A DNA stretch of 52,307 nucleotides from a virus, in the IMG/VR virus record IMGVR_UViG_3300034980_000365, positions 1-52,307 of that record; one strand, 5' to 3'. The notes below the pieces were generated by a model. The model was not told where the DNA came from. It saw nothing but the letters and a program-made list of their open reading frames with translations, and did not search any database. Positions 25,160-31,130 of the stretch are shown here, piece by piece; positions within the stretch are counted from its first letter, which is position 1; every line of letters begins with the position of its first letter. The translations under genes were made by a program, and so were the position numbers.

Positions 25160-25244
25160 TGACAGCGGTTGGCATCCTAATTACCCATCGCCTTTTATCC
25201 TAGATAAACGAACTCTTAGGATGAGCAGTACAGTCTCCGAACAT

Positions 25245-25273
25245 ACTGTAACATATTATTCTGCGGATGTCAA
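25245..25273 (-). promoter_or_regulatory. Sigma70-type promoter for tRNA-Ile
   Basis: On the minus strand TTGACA (25273-25268), 17-base spacer, TACAGT (25250-25245). It fires toward the tRNA and the genes below it. The leader between contains a small inverted repeat ATCCTA/TAGGAT (25197-25202 and 25217-25222), possibly a processing site. The -35 sits inside the 3' end of the nuclease-like gene. It is the best bacterial-type promoter I found on the minus arm. Confidence 0.7.
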
Positions 25274-25813
25274 GACCAATTTCTGAATATTTTCCAATTC
25301 ATTTTTTTTCACAATGTAATTTACTGGTCCAGATTTTCCGGTTCTACTATTTTTTATTGGGTCGCTTGGCTTACGATTTTTTAATGTGGCTTTATCGACC
25401 CATCCCCACACACGAACTGTTCTTTTTGTGTCATAGCTACAGCAGATAAAGATATCAGACTTCTCTAATTTGTCTTTGTCTTTTTTTGAGCCGCAGGGGA
25501 CTTTGAGCCAAGGGTTATATTGTGCCGCAGGATGAGTGGCAACTTTAATGTCTGCCTTCATACCCATAATGATCACATCATATCCTTCATCGCCGTGATC
25601 GCTGTATATGGTTTCATCTAGCGGAATATCAAGATATTTACATATTGCAACTTCACCAGCTAAACCGTAAAAATGAGATTGTTCTGAACTATCAGTAAGT
25701 TTCCCATGTCTACCGCTACCAAATTTTGATTTCTTTGCATCTCTAGCTTTTGCTAAAGATTCTACTTTTCTTATATCTGTACTACTCAGTATTATTTCTG
25801 TAAATTTATGCAT
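25256..25813 (-). CDS. PD-(D/E)XK nuclease-like protein
   Basis: 185 residues. Active-site pattern of the restriction-endonuclease fold: YGLAGEVAICKYL (E54 on the first helix), GDEGYDV (D79) and ADIKVATHP (D88-x-K90). Later strands are IFICCSYD and VRVWGWV. The N-terminus is basic (KARDAKKSKFGSGRHGK). It probably cuts or processes DNA, as related phage proteins are annotated, but the substrate is unknown. Confidence 0.65.
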   Translation of the reverse strand: MHKFTEIILSSTDIRKVESLAKARDAKKSKFGSGRHGKLTDSSEQSHFYGLAGEVAICKYLDIPLDETIYSDHGDEGYDVIIMGMKADIKVATHPAAQYNPWLKVPCGSKKDKDKLEKSDIFICCSYDTKRTVRVWGWVDKATLKNRKPSDPIKNSRTGKSGPVNYIVKKNELENIQKLVLTSAE

Positions 25814-25889
25814 GATAAATAATCATTCCTATACAGAGTAAAATAAAACTAAACACCATAACTGTTTCTAGCTTTTCCTGAAAATTCAT
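25806..25889 (-). CDS. Tiny single-TM protein (27 residues)
   Basis: ATG 25889 (overlapping the upstream stop as ATGA) to TAA at 25806, which overlaps the nuclease start by 8 bases. Reads MNFQEKLETV followed by a hydrophobic run MVFSFILLCIGMIIYHA. ATGA coupling at both ends supports translation despite the size. Function unknown. Confidence 0.4.
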   Translation of the reverse strand: MNFQEKLETVMVFSFILLCIGMIIYHA

Positions 25890-26044
25890 TTAATGTCTAA
25901 AACCTTTCTAATATTTATCAAATCCTGACCATGTAATTTTTTAAGGTGGTTATATATTTTTTCACCTTCTTTTAATTTTATAATAGCCTTCTTATGTTTG
26001 ATGTTTTTATTTTCCCAAATAAAATATGAAACTGTGTAAGTCAT
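25886..26044 (-). CDS. Unknown 52-residue basic protein
   Basis: ATG 26044 lies within one of the repeated junctions, with GGAG as ribosome site, and TGA is at 25886. Basic and helical (ENKNIKHKKAIIKLKEGEKI). It is the last gene reached through the cassette array. No family recognised. Confidence 0.45.
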   Translation of the reverse strand: MTYTVSYFIWENKNIKHKKAIIKLKEGEKIYNHLKKLHGQDLINIRKVLDIK

Positions 26045-26232
26045 TTATCAACTCCTTCAATCTCTATTTTATAAAGACCTTTTATCAAGTCCATATGCTT
26101 GCCTTCACGAATAAACCATTCTTCTGTGAGGTCTACAATGACCTCTGAAAGATCGTCAGCATAAAAAGGATGACCGGCGAACCAAGCTAGGCAATCTGCT
26201 GCTTTGTTTGAAATTTTAATTTTCTTACTCAT
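26041..26232 (-). CDS. Cassette-array small protein ending GVDK
   Basis: 63 residues (SNKAADCLAWFAGHPFYADD) ending IEGVDK, with the final codons overlapping the next gene's ribosome site and start. No family recognised. It starts in another junction at 26229. Its body shows no likeness to the YopX or MSSDE-type neighbours, so the array carries unrelated inserts. Confidence 0.55.
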   Translation of the reverse strand: MSKKIKISNKAADCLAWFAGHPFYADDLSEVIVDLTEEWFIREGKHMDLIKGLYKIEIEGVDK

Positions 26233-26420
26233 TTATCAACTCCTAAAAAATTTCTACCTGCTGTAGACCAATTTTCTATTCCCATGCAAATAACCTCGCC
26301 ACCGACCTGAATACCAATTATTCCGTCTTTGGTTACATGTATTGAGGGCGAATAAAAGTCTTCGTTGTCCTGCCTCCAAAGTTCTATATCACTATTGGCT
26401 TTAGGTTCGTCAGAACTCAT
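26229..26420 (-). CDS. Cassette-array small protein ending GVDK
   Basis: 63 residues. The start MSSDEPKAN is shared with two nearby paralogs (MSSEELKEN, MNSDELKEN), while the remainder (SIHVTKDGIIGIQVGGEVIC) is unrelated. It ends FLGVDK, encoded by a junction copy. Looks like a recombinant of a shared 5' end and a new body. Function unknown. Confidence 0.55.
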   Translation of the reverse strand: MSSDEPKANSDIELWRQDNEDFYSPSIHVTKDGIIGIQVGGEVICMGIENWSTAGRNFLGVDK

Positions 26421-26893
26421 TTATCAACTCCTTCAAAGATATTACCCACCACTTCGTAGTGATACCAGTTTGGATCATGCAGGTTTGTTATCTCATAAGG
26501 TTCCATAATGTCTCCCTCTTTTAGATTAACATCATCTCCTGTGCTTTCAAGATAAAACCCCGGATATTTGTAAGTCCCGCCATCAAATTCTCCAGTGCCA
26601 TATTTTACAACAGCATGTACGATGTAGTCTTCCATGCTATCTTTTGGAAACGAGAGAATATCCCCCTCATAAATCTCAACACCGTTCTTGTCTTTGAGTC
26701 CAGTGTATTGCATTTTCTTAAATTGTCTACGGCAACCGTAAGAATCTTCAATTAAACTTATTTCAAGACTACCATCCCCGTAATGGATAATCTCTGACTG
26801 CTCAAACCATAGTCCCGCCAAGTCTGCTAACTCTTTGGGTGAATACATCTTCTTTTCTTTTTCATCCCATCCCCGAAATTTAATATTTCTCAC
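26417..26893 (-). CDS. YopX-family protein (copy 1)
   Basis: 158 residues. YopX pattern: opening RNIKFRGWDEKEKKMYSP, middle MQYTGLKDKNGVEIYEGDIL, closing YEVVGNIFEGVDK. YopX proteins are common in phages; the role is unknown. The start is GTG, in a diverged junction at 26890. It is one of three copies here, with an insert of about 30 residues that the others lack. Confidence 0.8.
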   Translation of the reverse strand: MRNIKFRGWDEKEKKMYSPKELADLAGLWFEQSEIIHYGDGSLEISLIEDSYGCRRQFKKMQYTGLKDKNGVEIYEGDILSFPKDSMEDYIVHAVVKYGTGEFDGGTYKYPGFYLESTGDDVNLKEGDIMEPYEITNLHDPNWYHYEVVGNIFEGVDK

Positions 26894-26928
26894 TTGTTAA
26901 CTCCTAAGAAAAGTCAAGTTTAACAGTT

Positions 26929-27150
26929 TCAATGGTTTCCTTTTTCGTCACCATTGTGAATTGTGGAGTGTCCGTCAATATTCACATACCACATAATTTC
27001 ATCTTCTGTTAGATACATATCAATCGCTAAATGCTGAAACAGATATTTCCGATTTCCCAAATTCACTTCACCAATATACTGGAATCTACCTTTAATGAAT
27101 GGGGTCTTTACAAGATAGAATGTGTTCTCTTTTAGTTCTTCAGAACTCAT
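26929..27150 (-). CDS. Small cassette protein, paralog of 27912-28154
   Basis: 73 residues: MSSEELKENTFYLVKTPFIKG..RFQYIGEV..KYLFQHLAIDMYLTEDE. Residues 1-50 match the 27912-28154 product closely, with a different C-terminus. No recognised family. It starts in the junction at 27147. The 35 bases below its stop contain an out-of-use junction-like remnant. Confidence 0.6.
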   Translation of the reverse strand: MSSEELKENTFYLVKTPFIKGRFQYIGEVNLGNRKYLFQHLAIDMYLTEDEIMWYVNIDGHSTIHNGDEKGNH

Positions 27151-27512
27151 TTATCAACTCCTTCAAAGATATTACCGATTACTTCGTAATCGCTATTGGG
27201 GTTCATGGTTTCTGGATCAAAATTAAATCTAAAGCCACAAGCGTTTCCCCAGTAAAAATCTTGATCAATGTCGTCATCCCAACTCACAATCGCTGTAGAG
27301 AATCCAGACCTGACAATATCACCCTCATAAATCTCAACATCATTCTTGTCTTTAAGTCCGGTGTATTGCTGACGTTGCCAAAAGTATTTTGGAGGAATGG
27401 TGGCATAAAATTCATTTCGCATTACGGAACATAGGACTTCTTTGTCTTTAGTAATATCTTCCCAGTTCCACATGTTTGAACCATCCCATGCCCTAAACTT
27501 AATCTCTCTCAT
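27147..27512 (-). CDS. YopX-family protein (copy 2)
   Basis: 121 residues: MREIKFRAWDGSNMWNWEDI, QQYTGLKDKNDVEIYEGDIV, closing YEVIGNIFEGVDK. Start and stop both lie in exact junction copies (27509 and 27147). Copy 2 is the most canonical YopX N-terminus of the three. Confidence 0.82.
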   Translation of the reverse strand: MREIKFRAWDGSNMWNWEDITKDKEVLCSVMRNEFYATIPPKYFWQRQQYTGLKDKNDVEIYEGDIVRSGFSTAIVSWDDDIDQDFYWGNACGFRFNFDPETMNPNSDYEVIGNIFEGVDK

Positions 27513-27901
27513 TTATCAACTCCTTCAAAGATGTTCCCTATAATCTTAGCAGTAGAAAGCGATTTTCGTGTCATCAGCCATTTAACATTGTGTTCGGGCT
27601 GTACAAAATGATAGCCGTTTTCAACCCACTGAATCTCTCCATTCATTTCGGGGTACATCCATCCCTGTTCCCATAGAAGGATATCCCCCTCATAAATCTC
27701 CACCCCGTTCTTATCTTTAAGTCCAGTGTATTGCATTTTCTTAAATTGTCTACGAACACCATAAGAATCTTCAATCAGACTTATTTCCAGGCTTCCGTCT
27801 TCTGCCTGTTCAAACCATAGTCCCGGCAAGTCCGCCAATTCAACGGGAGGATACATCTTTTTCTCTTTTTCGTCCCATCCTCTAAACTTAATCTCTCTCA
27901 T
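27509..27901 (-). CDS. YopX-family protein (copy 3)
   Basis: 130 residues, very like copy 1 (REIKFRGWDEKEKKMYPP; MQYTGLKDKNGVEIYEGDIL; IIGNIFEGVDK) but without copy 1's insert. The nucleotide likeness to copy 1 is high through the middle (near 26690-26735 and 27710-27760), so the duplication is recent. Confidence 0.82.
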   Translation of the reverse strand: MREIKFRGWDEKEKKMYPPVELADLPGLWFEQAEDGSLEISLIEDSYGVRRQFKKMQYTGLKDKNGVEIYEGDILLWEQGWMYPEMNGEIQWVENGYHFVQPEHNVKWLMTRKSLSTAKIIGNIFEGVDK

Positions 27902-27911
27902 TTATCAACTC

Positions 27912-28154
27912 CTAATATCCCATATCTAAATCTTGTGCTTGTTTTGTAAGTTCATCAAGTGCTTTTTCTCGTTTATCAACTCCTACACAAGCTACTAATT
28001 CGTTTTCTGTTAAATATAGATCAGTGGCGAAACATTGAAAAAGATATTTCTTGACGCCCTGAAAATCTACTTGCCCAGTGTATTGGAATCTTCCTTTTAT
28101 GTAATTGGTCTCAATACTATACCAGATGTTTTCTTTTAGTTCGTCAGAATTCAT
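27912..28154 (-). CDS. Small cassette protein with a stop-loss extension
   Basis: 80 residues. Residues 1-56 resemble the 26929-27150 product (NSDELKENIWYSIETN, RFQYTGQV, KYLFQCFATDLYLTENE). Then GVDK is followed by 19 further residues (REKALDELTKQAQDLDMGY). A junction copy at 27969-27983 has a T-to-C change (minus strand ATGA to ACGA) that removes both the stop and the overlapping start. The extended frame ends at a TAG in the next junction. Confidence 0.65.
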   Translation of the reverse strand: MNSDELKENIWYSIETNYIKGRFQYTGQVDFQGVKKYLFQCFATDLYLTENELVACVGVDKREKALDELTKQAQDLDMGY

Positions 28155-28157
28155 TTA

Positions 28158-28817
28158 TCAACTCCTTAACTTTTCACAATATAGAATTTGCGCAATTTTC
28201 ATTTCTTCTTCTGTGTCTATATCAATATACGGACCTTTAGCAAGCCACATGGTTGAGTTAGGTGAATAAGTATAGTGATATTTACTATAGACTGCTGGAG
28301 TAGAAACCCCCATTGGGGTGACGTAGTAACACTTGGGTAAGTCCTGTGACGGCACATGCCAACTTCCCGGCCCAAAATTCATCCCCTGCATATTTTCATC
28401 TACCAAGTAATCAGCAAATTCATATACGGGGACCACTGATTCATACTGCCCTAATTTTTCTTCCGCAAAAGATAAAAAATCTTGGATGTCGTTGTACAAC
28501 CAAAAGAGTGGTGTAATACACTGCCATAAGCAAATAGGCTCATCAGGTCCAAAAGACCTAATTAAACTTTCAGATAAATCAATTACTACCTCACTCCAAT
28601 TATTTGAAGTATTATTGAGAGGTATATGATTTACGCCGTACCTTTTTATTAATTGATCAGTTTGCGTACCATCAACACAAACTAGACTTACGTGATGACC
28701 GTGTTTTAGAAAGTTTTCAACCGTTATGTCCAGTAGAGATTTACCATCAAAGAATTCCCTGACGTTCTTTTTGTGGCATCTGGAGGAATCAAATTTAAAC
28801 GGTATTATTACCTTCAT
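28158..28817 (-). CDS. CMP-sialic-acid-synthetase-like cytidylyltransferase
   Basis: 219 residues. The N-terminus VIIPFKFDSSRCHKKNVREF followed by DGKSLLDITVENFL matches the NTP-binding start of NeuA/KdsB-type enzymes, which activate sialic or related acids as CMP-sugars. Late PYIDIDTEEEMKIAQ is the family's metal-site and closing helix. It overlaps the GT29-like gene by 23 bases, so product and user are co-translated. Sialic acid itself, Kdo or a related nonulosonate are all possible substrates. No sialic acid synthase (NeuB) is in the window. Confidence 0.75.
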   Translation of the reverse strand: MKVIIPFKFDSSRCHKKNVREFFDGKSLLDITVENFLKHGHHVSLVCVDGTQTDQLIKRYGVNHIPLNNTSNNWSEVVIDLSESLIRSFGPDEPICLWQCITPLFWLYNDIQDFLSFAEEKLGQYESVVPVYEFADYLVDENMQGMNFGPGSWHVPSQDLPKCYYVTPMGVSTPAVYSKYHYTYSPNSTMWLAKGPYIDIDTEEEMKIAQILYCEKLRS

Positions 28818-29502
28818 CTAATTCCAGTATATTTATTTTATTTTGTTTGTGAAGTTTATTTAACCAAATTATATCTGTGTTAATCTCATGAGGTAATGCC
28901 ACTAGCTTTTTTTCTTTATTAGTATCCCAATAATGATAAAATTCTTCTTGCATACCATTTGACGGATGCCCAAATCCGGCTATATTGACTCTACCATAAA
29001 ACTTTCTGTAATAATCTACAACTAATGATCCATTTGTGGGAACCGTACTGAAGCCTCTTTTTTTCCATTTTTTCATACCATTAAACGAATCAATAAAATG
29101 AATTATGATACTATCATCAATAAATGGACTAATGTCTCTATAAAAGCGATGAAAGTCATAATTCAAACCAAGGAAAAGTTTAGACTTTGATAATACAACT
29201 GCGCCCTGACCTTCTTCGTTTCTTAATCTTTCAAAACAATCTTTTTTTACAATTGATTTATCTAAAGTTTTACGGTTTTCTATTTTCTTATCACAAATAG
29301 CACATACGCTGCTTCTTATAACCCATCCAGCAATCTGCCAATTTGCTATGAAAGAATGGGTTACTCTTGAACCTACATCTTTTTCAAATCCAGAAATCTG
29401 GGGCTGATTGATTCTTACAATTATATCGTGACTGTCTATCTTTTCCCCAAGACCTTTACCTGTGAGACTGTCAGCACTTCCCACAATACAGATCCTGCTC
29501 AT
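28795..29502 (-). CDS. GT29 sialyltransferase-like protein
   Basis: 235 residues. Sialyl motif L is clear at residues 4-50 (CIVGSADSL, KIDSHDIIVRIN, FEKDVGSRVTH). Motif S is VPTNGSLVVD ending in GRVNIAGFG. Motif III is FYHYWD. Motif VS reads HEINTD, i.e. H-x4-D rather than H-x4-E. It uses CMP-activated sugar, supplied by the neighbouring gene. No membrane anchor or signal is visible, unlike Golgi sialyltransferases, so it should act in the cytoplasm. Beyond these motifs the sequence is diverged. Confidence 0.8.
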   Translation of the reverse strand: MSRICIVGSADSLTGKGLGEKIDSHDIIVRINQPQISGFEKDVGSRVTHSFIANWQIAGWVIRSSVCAICDKKIENRKTLDKSIVKKDCFERLRNEEGQGAVVLSKSKLFLGLNYDFHRFYRDISPFIDDSIIIHFIDSFNGMKKWKKRGFSTVPTNGSLVVDYYRKFYGRVNIAGFGHPSNGMQEEFYHYWDTNKEKKLVALPHEINTDIIWLNKLHKQNKINILELDEGNNTV

Positions 29503-29505
29503 TTG

Positions 29506-29700
29506 TCAATTCCTACCAAGAAACTTTTTCTTAATAAACCAAAATAGTGTTCTAAAGATATTTCTGTATCTTACTTTACCGTCTTTTTCAACAAGACCAA
29601 AATGATCTAGAGAACAGTCTTCACATAAATATTCTTTGCAGATACGACACCGATAACTATCTTCATATGTTATCTGCTTACCACATTCACATTCTACCAC
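29506..29700 (-). CDS. Small zinc-finger-like protein
   Basis: 64 residues with Cys pairs ECEC, CRIC and CEDC plus a His, i.e. a RING/B-box-like zinc pattern in the first 35 residues. A hydrophobic, basic C-terminus follows (FRTLFWFIKKKFLG), perhaps membrane-associated. Function unknown. Confidence 0.5.
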   Translation of the reverse strand: MVECECGKQITYEDSYRCRICKEYLCEDCSLDHFGLVEKDGKVRYRNIFRTLFWFIKKKFLGRN

Positions 29701-29709
29701 ATAATACCC

Positions 29710-29904
29710 CTAAAATAACCCCGGTTGGTCTCTGGGTGCATACAACGTATTCAACATCAAAATAGACTGTTTAACAGAATCATTATCTGTTACATTTGCA
29801 ACTTCTTCCACCAACTCGGAGAACATTTCTTTAGCATCTTCTGGGCTGATGTAGGAGTTAACAATATCTTTGATAATTCGCGCTTCGCTATTTGTAATTG
29901 GCAT
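29710..29904 (-). CDS. Unknown small acidic protein
   Basis: 64 residues, helical (SEARIIKDIVNSYISPEDAK). No family recognised. It sits 9 bases upstream of the zinc-finger-like gene, on the same transcript. Confidence 0.5.
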   Translation of the reverse strand: MPITNSEARIIKDIVNSYISPEDAKEMFSELVEEVANVTDNDSVKQSILMLNTLYAPRDQPGLF

Positions 29905-29906
29905 TT

Positions 29907-30116
29907 TTATTTTCCATAATACTTACCAAGAATTTCGATACGATCTTCCGCATCTACGAGAGTATCTAAAGCTTCGTCTAAATTCTTATGGAAATCACCA
30001 GTAGAATGATCTCCGATACCTACGGCATTTTCAGTTAAAAGCTTCAGTGACATTAAAGCCTTGTCTCTATCTGATAAAGCTTTATTTCTTAAATAAGCCA
30101 GTGCTAATTCTTTCAT
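29907..30116 (-). CDS. Unknown small helical protein
   Basis: 69 residues, helical (ALAYLRNKALSDRDKALMSL, DEALDTLVDAEDRIEILGKY). No family recognised. It overlaps the first minus-arm gene by 4 bases. Confidence 0.5.
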   Translation of the reverse strand: MKELALAYLRNKALSDRDKALMSLKLLTENAVGIGDHSTGDFHKNLDEALDTLVDAEDRIEILGKYYGK

Positions 30117-30307
30117 AAATAAACCTTTGCCTCGTCGAGTGATAATTCATGTAAAGTAGGAATGCTATGCCCGTCGTCAAATTCGCGCATAGCGTCGTCT
30201 GCCATTTCCTTGTTAGTAAAAACTCCTACAATTCCATCAAAGCCAAAACTGTCGTTGATCAAATACACGACCCAAGCAATTTTCTTTTTTTTGAAATTCA
30301 TACTCAA
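30113..30307 (-). CDS. First gene of the minus arm, unknown small protein
   Basis: 64 residues (NFKKKKIAWVVYLINDSFGF, EMADDAMREFDDGHSIP). It resembles small stress- or host-interaction proteins only in composition; no family is recognised. It follows the divergent promoter directly, so it should be expressed early. The start is ATG 30307 or an in-frame ATG two codons later. Confidence 0.5.
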   Translation of the reverse strand: MSMNFKKKKIAWVVYLINDSFGFDGIVGVFTNKEMADDAMREFDDGHSIPTLHELSLDEAKVYL

Positions 30308-30358
30308 TCCTTTTTCAGAATTCGTGTTGACAAGAGGGTCAGAGCGTGGTAGCCTATC

Positions 30359-30431
30359 ACATTATATCGGAAGATTCAAGGGAATTTTCCAGAAATTCTG
30401 GGATTTTTCCAAAATTCTTCGGATATAATGT
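30359..30431. promoter_or_regulatory. Palindromic bidirectional promoter
   Basis: Arms ACATTATATCGGAAGA (30359-30374) and TCTTCGGATATAATGT (30416-30431) are near-perfect inverted repeats about a shared centre at 30395. Each supplies an outward TATAAT -10 box (minus 30366-30361, plus 30424-30429). A perfect 13-base palindrome CCAGAAATTCTGG (30389-30401) sits exactly at the centre. No consensus -35 is seen at 16-18 bases on either side, which suggests an activator or phage-specific factor at the central palindrome. It separates the two gene arms. Confidence 0.75.
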
Positions 30432-30435
30432 ACTG

Positions 30436-30641
30436 TCGGCTAACTGGTCGGCACGAGAAGAAGTCAGTTTGCTTCTCGCTAAAATACTGGCCTGAGATAT
30501 TGTGCCACCAAAGACGCTGATAGAGGTCAGGGACCAGGCGGAATATTAAGCTAAAGAACCTGAGACGGTAATTGTACCCCTTTTTAGGGTTGGGAGTAGT
30601 CCCGGAAATTATATTGCCAAACTGACAACTACATTTTTTTT
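30436..30641 (+). ncRNA. Predicted structured non-coding RNA with loop-3' pseudoknot
   Basis: Runs from just after the plus -10 box to a T8 tract (30634-30641), with no convincing ORF. Helices that pair by eye: CGAGAAG/CTTCTCG (30454-30460/30472-30478); CTGGTC/GACCAG (30444-30449/30532-30537); CCTGA/TCAGG (30491-30495/30527-30531); GGTAAT/ATTGCC (30567-30572/30613-30618); ACCC/GGGT (30576-30579/30587-30590) and GGGA/TCCC (30592-30595/30600-30603). The first hairpin's loop GTCAGTTTG (30463-30471) is perfectly complementary to CAAACTGAC (30618-30626). Some helices (such as GGCAC/GTGCC) conflict, so the fold is approximate. I do not recognise the family. Confidence 0.5.
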
Positions 30642-30733
30642 ATTTAATAGCGCTGGATATGCCTCTGACGCTAAATTTACAGTAAAGTATTGGTTTTGTA
30701 AGTCTTTGATAGATCAACACTTTAATATCTATT

Positions 30734-30755
30734 GCAAGTCCCGTGAGGGATTTGC
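30734..30755 (+). promoter_or_regulatory. GNRA-loop hairpin in the leader of the first plus-strand gene
   Basis: GCAAGTCCC and GGGATTTGC pair (nine pairs with one G-U) around a GTGA tetraloop. It ends five bases before the AAGGG ribosome site of the gene at 30777. It could stabilise the transcript or regulate translation. The upstream stretch 30642-30733 holds a small AGCG/CGCT stem (30649-30672) and otherwise nothing clear. Confidence 0.5.
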
Positions 30756-30776
30756 TTATAAAGGGAAAATTAGTAT

Positions 30777-31130
30777 ATGTTCCCCGGAAAACCAAAGATA
30801 GTATACAAAACTTGGGGCCGCGAGATTTGGTATGCGAATAATCAGGACAAAGATTATTGCGGCAAAGTGTTAGAGATAAATTCCGGACAGAAACTCTCTA
30901 TGCACTTTCACCTTTTAAAAGATGAAATGTTTTACGTGTTAGAAGGTGATTGCGACGTTGTTACCATAGACACCGTGCAAGCTAAAGAGATATCCTGCCA
31001 CCTATCTCCCGGTGATAGCTACCATATTAAGCAGGGATTACCTTACCGGCTTATTGCTATTACGGACTGCAAAATACTAGAAGCCAGCACATTCCATAGA
31101 GATAGTGATAGCTATAGGGTTTATAGATAA
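30777..31130 (+). CDS. Cupin-domain protein (mannose-6-P isomerase type II-like)
   Basis: 117 residues, a single cupin: GREIWYANNQDKDYCGKVLE, SMHFHLLKDEMFYVLEG (metal-site H-x-H), then DSYHIKQGLPYRLIA. It corresponds to the isomerase half of ManC-type bifunctional enzymes, without the guanylyltransferase half, and could make mannose-6-P or a related sugar phosphate. It is the first gene after the ncRNA and leads the glycan island. Confidence 0.7.
   Translation: MFPGKPKIVYKTWGREIWYANNQDKDYCGKVLEINSGQKLSMHFHLLKDEMFYVLEGDCDVVTIDTVQAKEISCHLSPGDSYHIKQGLPYRLIAITDCKILEASTFHRDSDSYRVYR

Larger units (their letters stand above)
26041..29513 (-). repeat. Repeated 15-base gene junction GGAGTTGATAAATGA
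   Basis: Seven exact copies on the minus strand (plus-strand ranges 26041-26055, 26229-26243, 26417-26431, 27147-27161, 27509-27523, 27898-27912, 28151-28165), one single-base variant (27969-27983), and looser variants at 26890-26904 and 29499-29513. The sequence gives ribosome site GGAG, C-terminal codons GVDK, the stop TGA and the next ATG in 15 bases. Confidence 0.9.

Noticed and set aside
26041-29513. Repeats considered as a CRISPR array or attachment sites
   Set aside because: Spacing is irregular, intervening DNA is coding and of mixed origin, and copies always sit at gene junctions with RBS, stop and start; not CRISPR.
30327-30355. TTGACA then 17 bases then TAGCCT as a plus-strand promoter
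   Set aside because: Poor -10 (3 of 6) and lies upstream of the stronger TATAAT site; kept only as a remote possibility.
30436-30641. RNA considered as tmRNA or tRNA-like
   Set aside because: No tRNA acceptor end, no resume codon region or Ala-type acceptor, and no anticodon arm was found.
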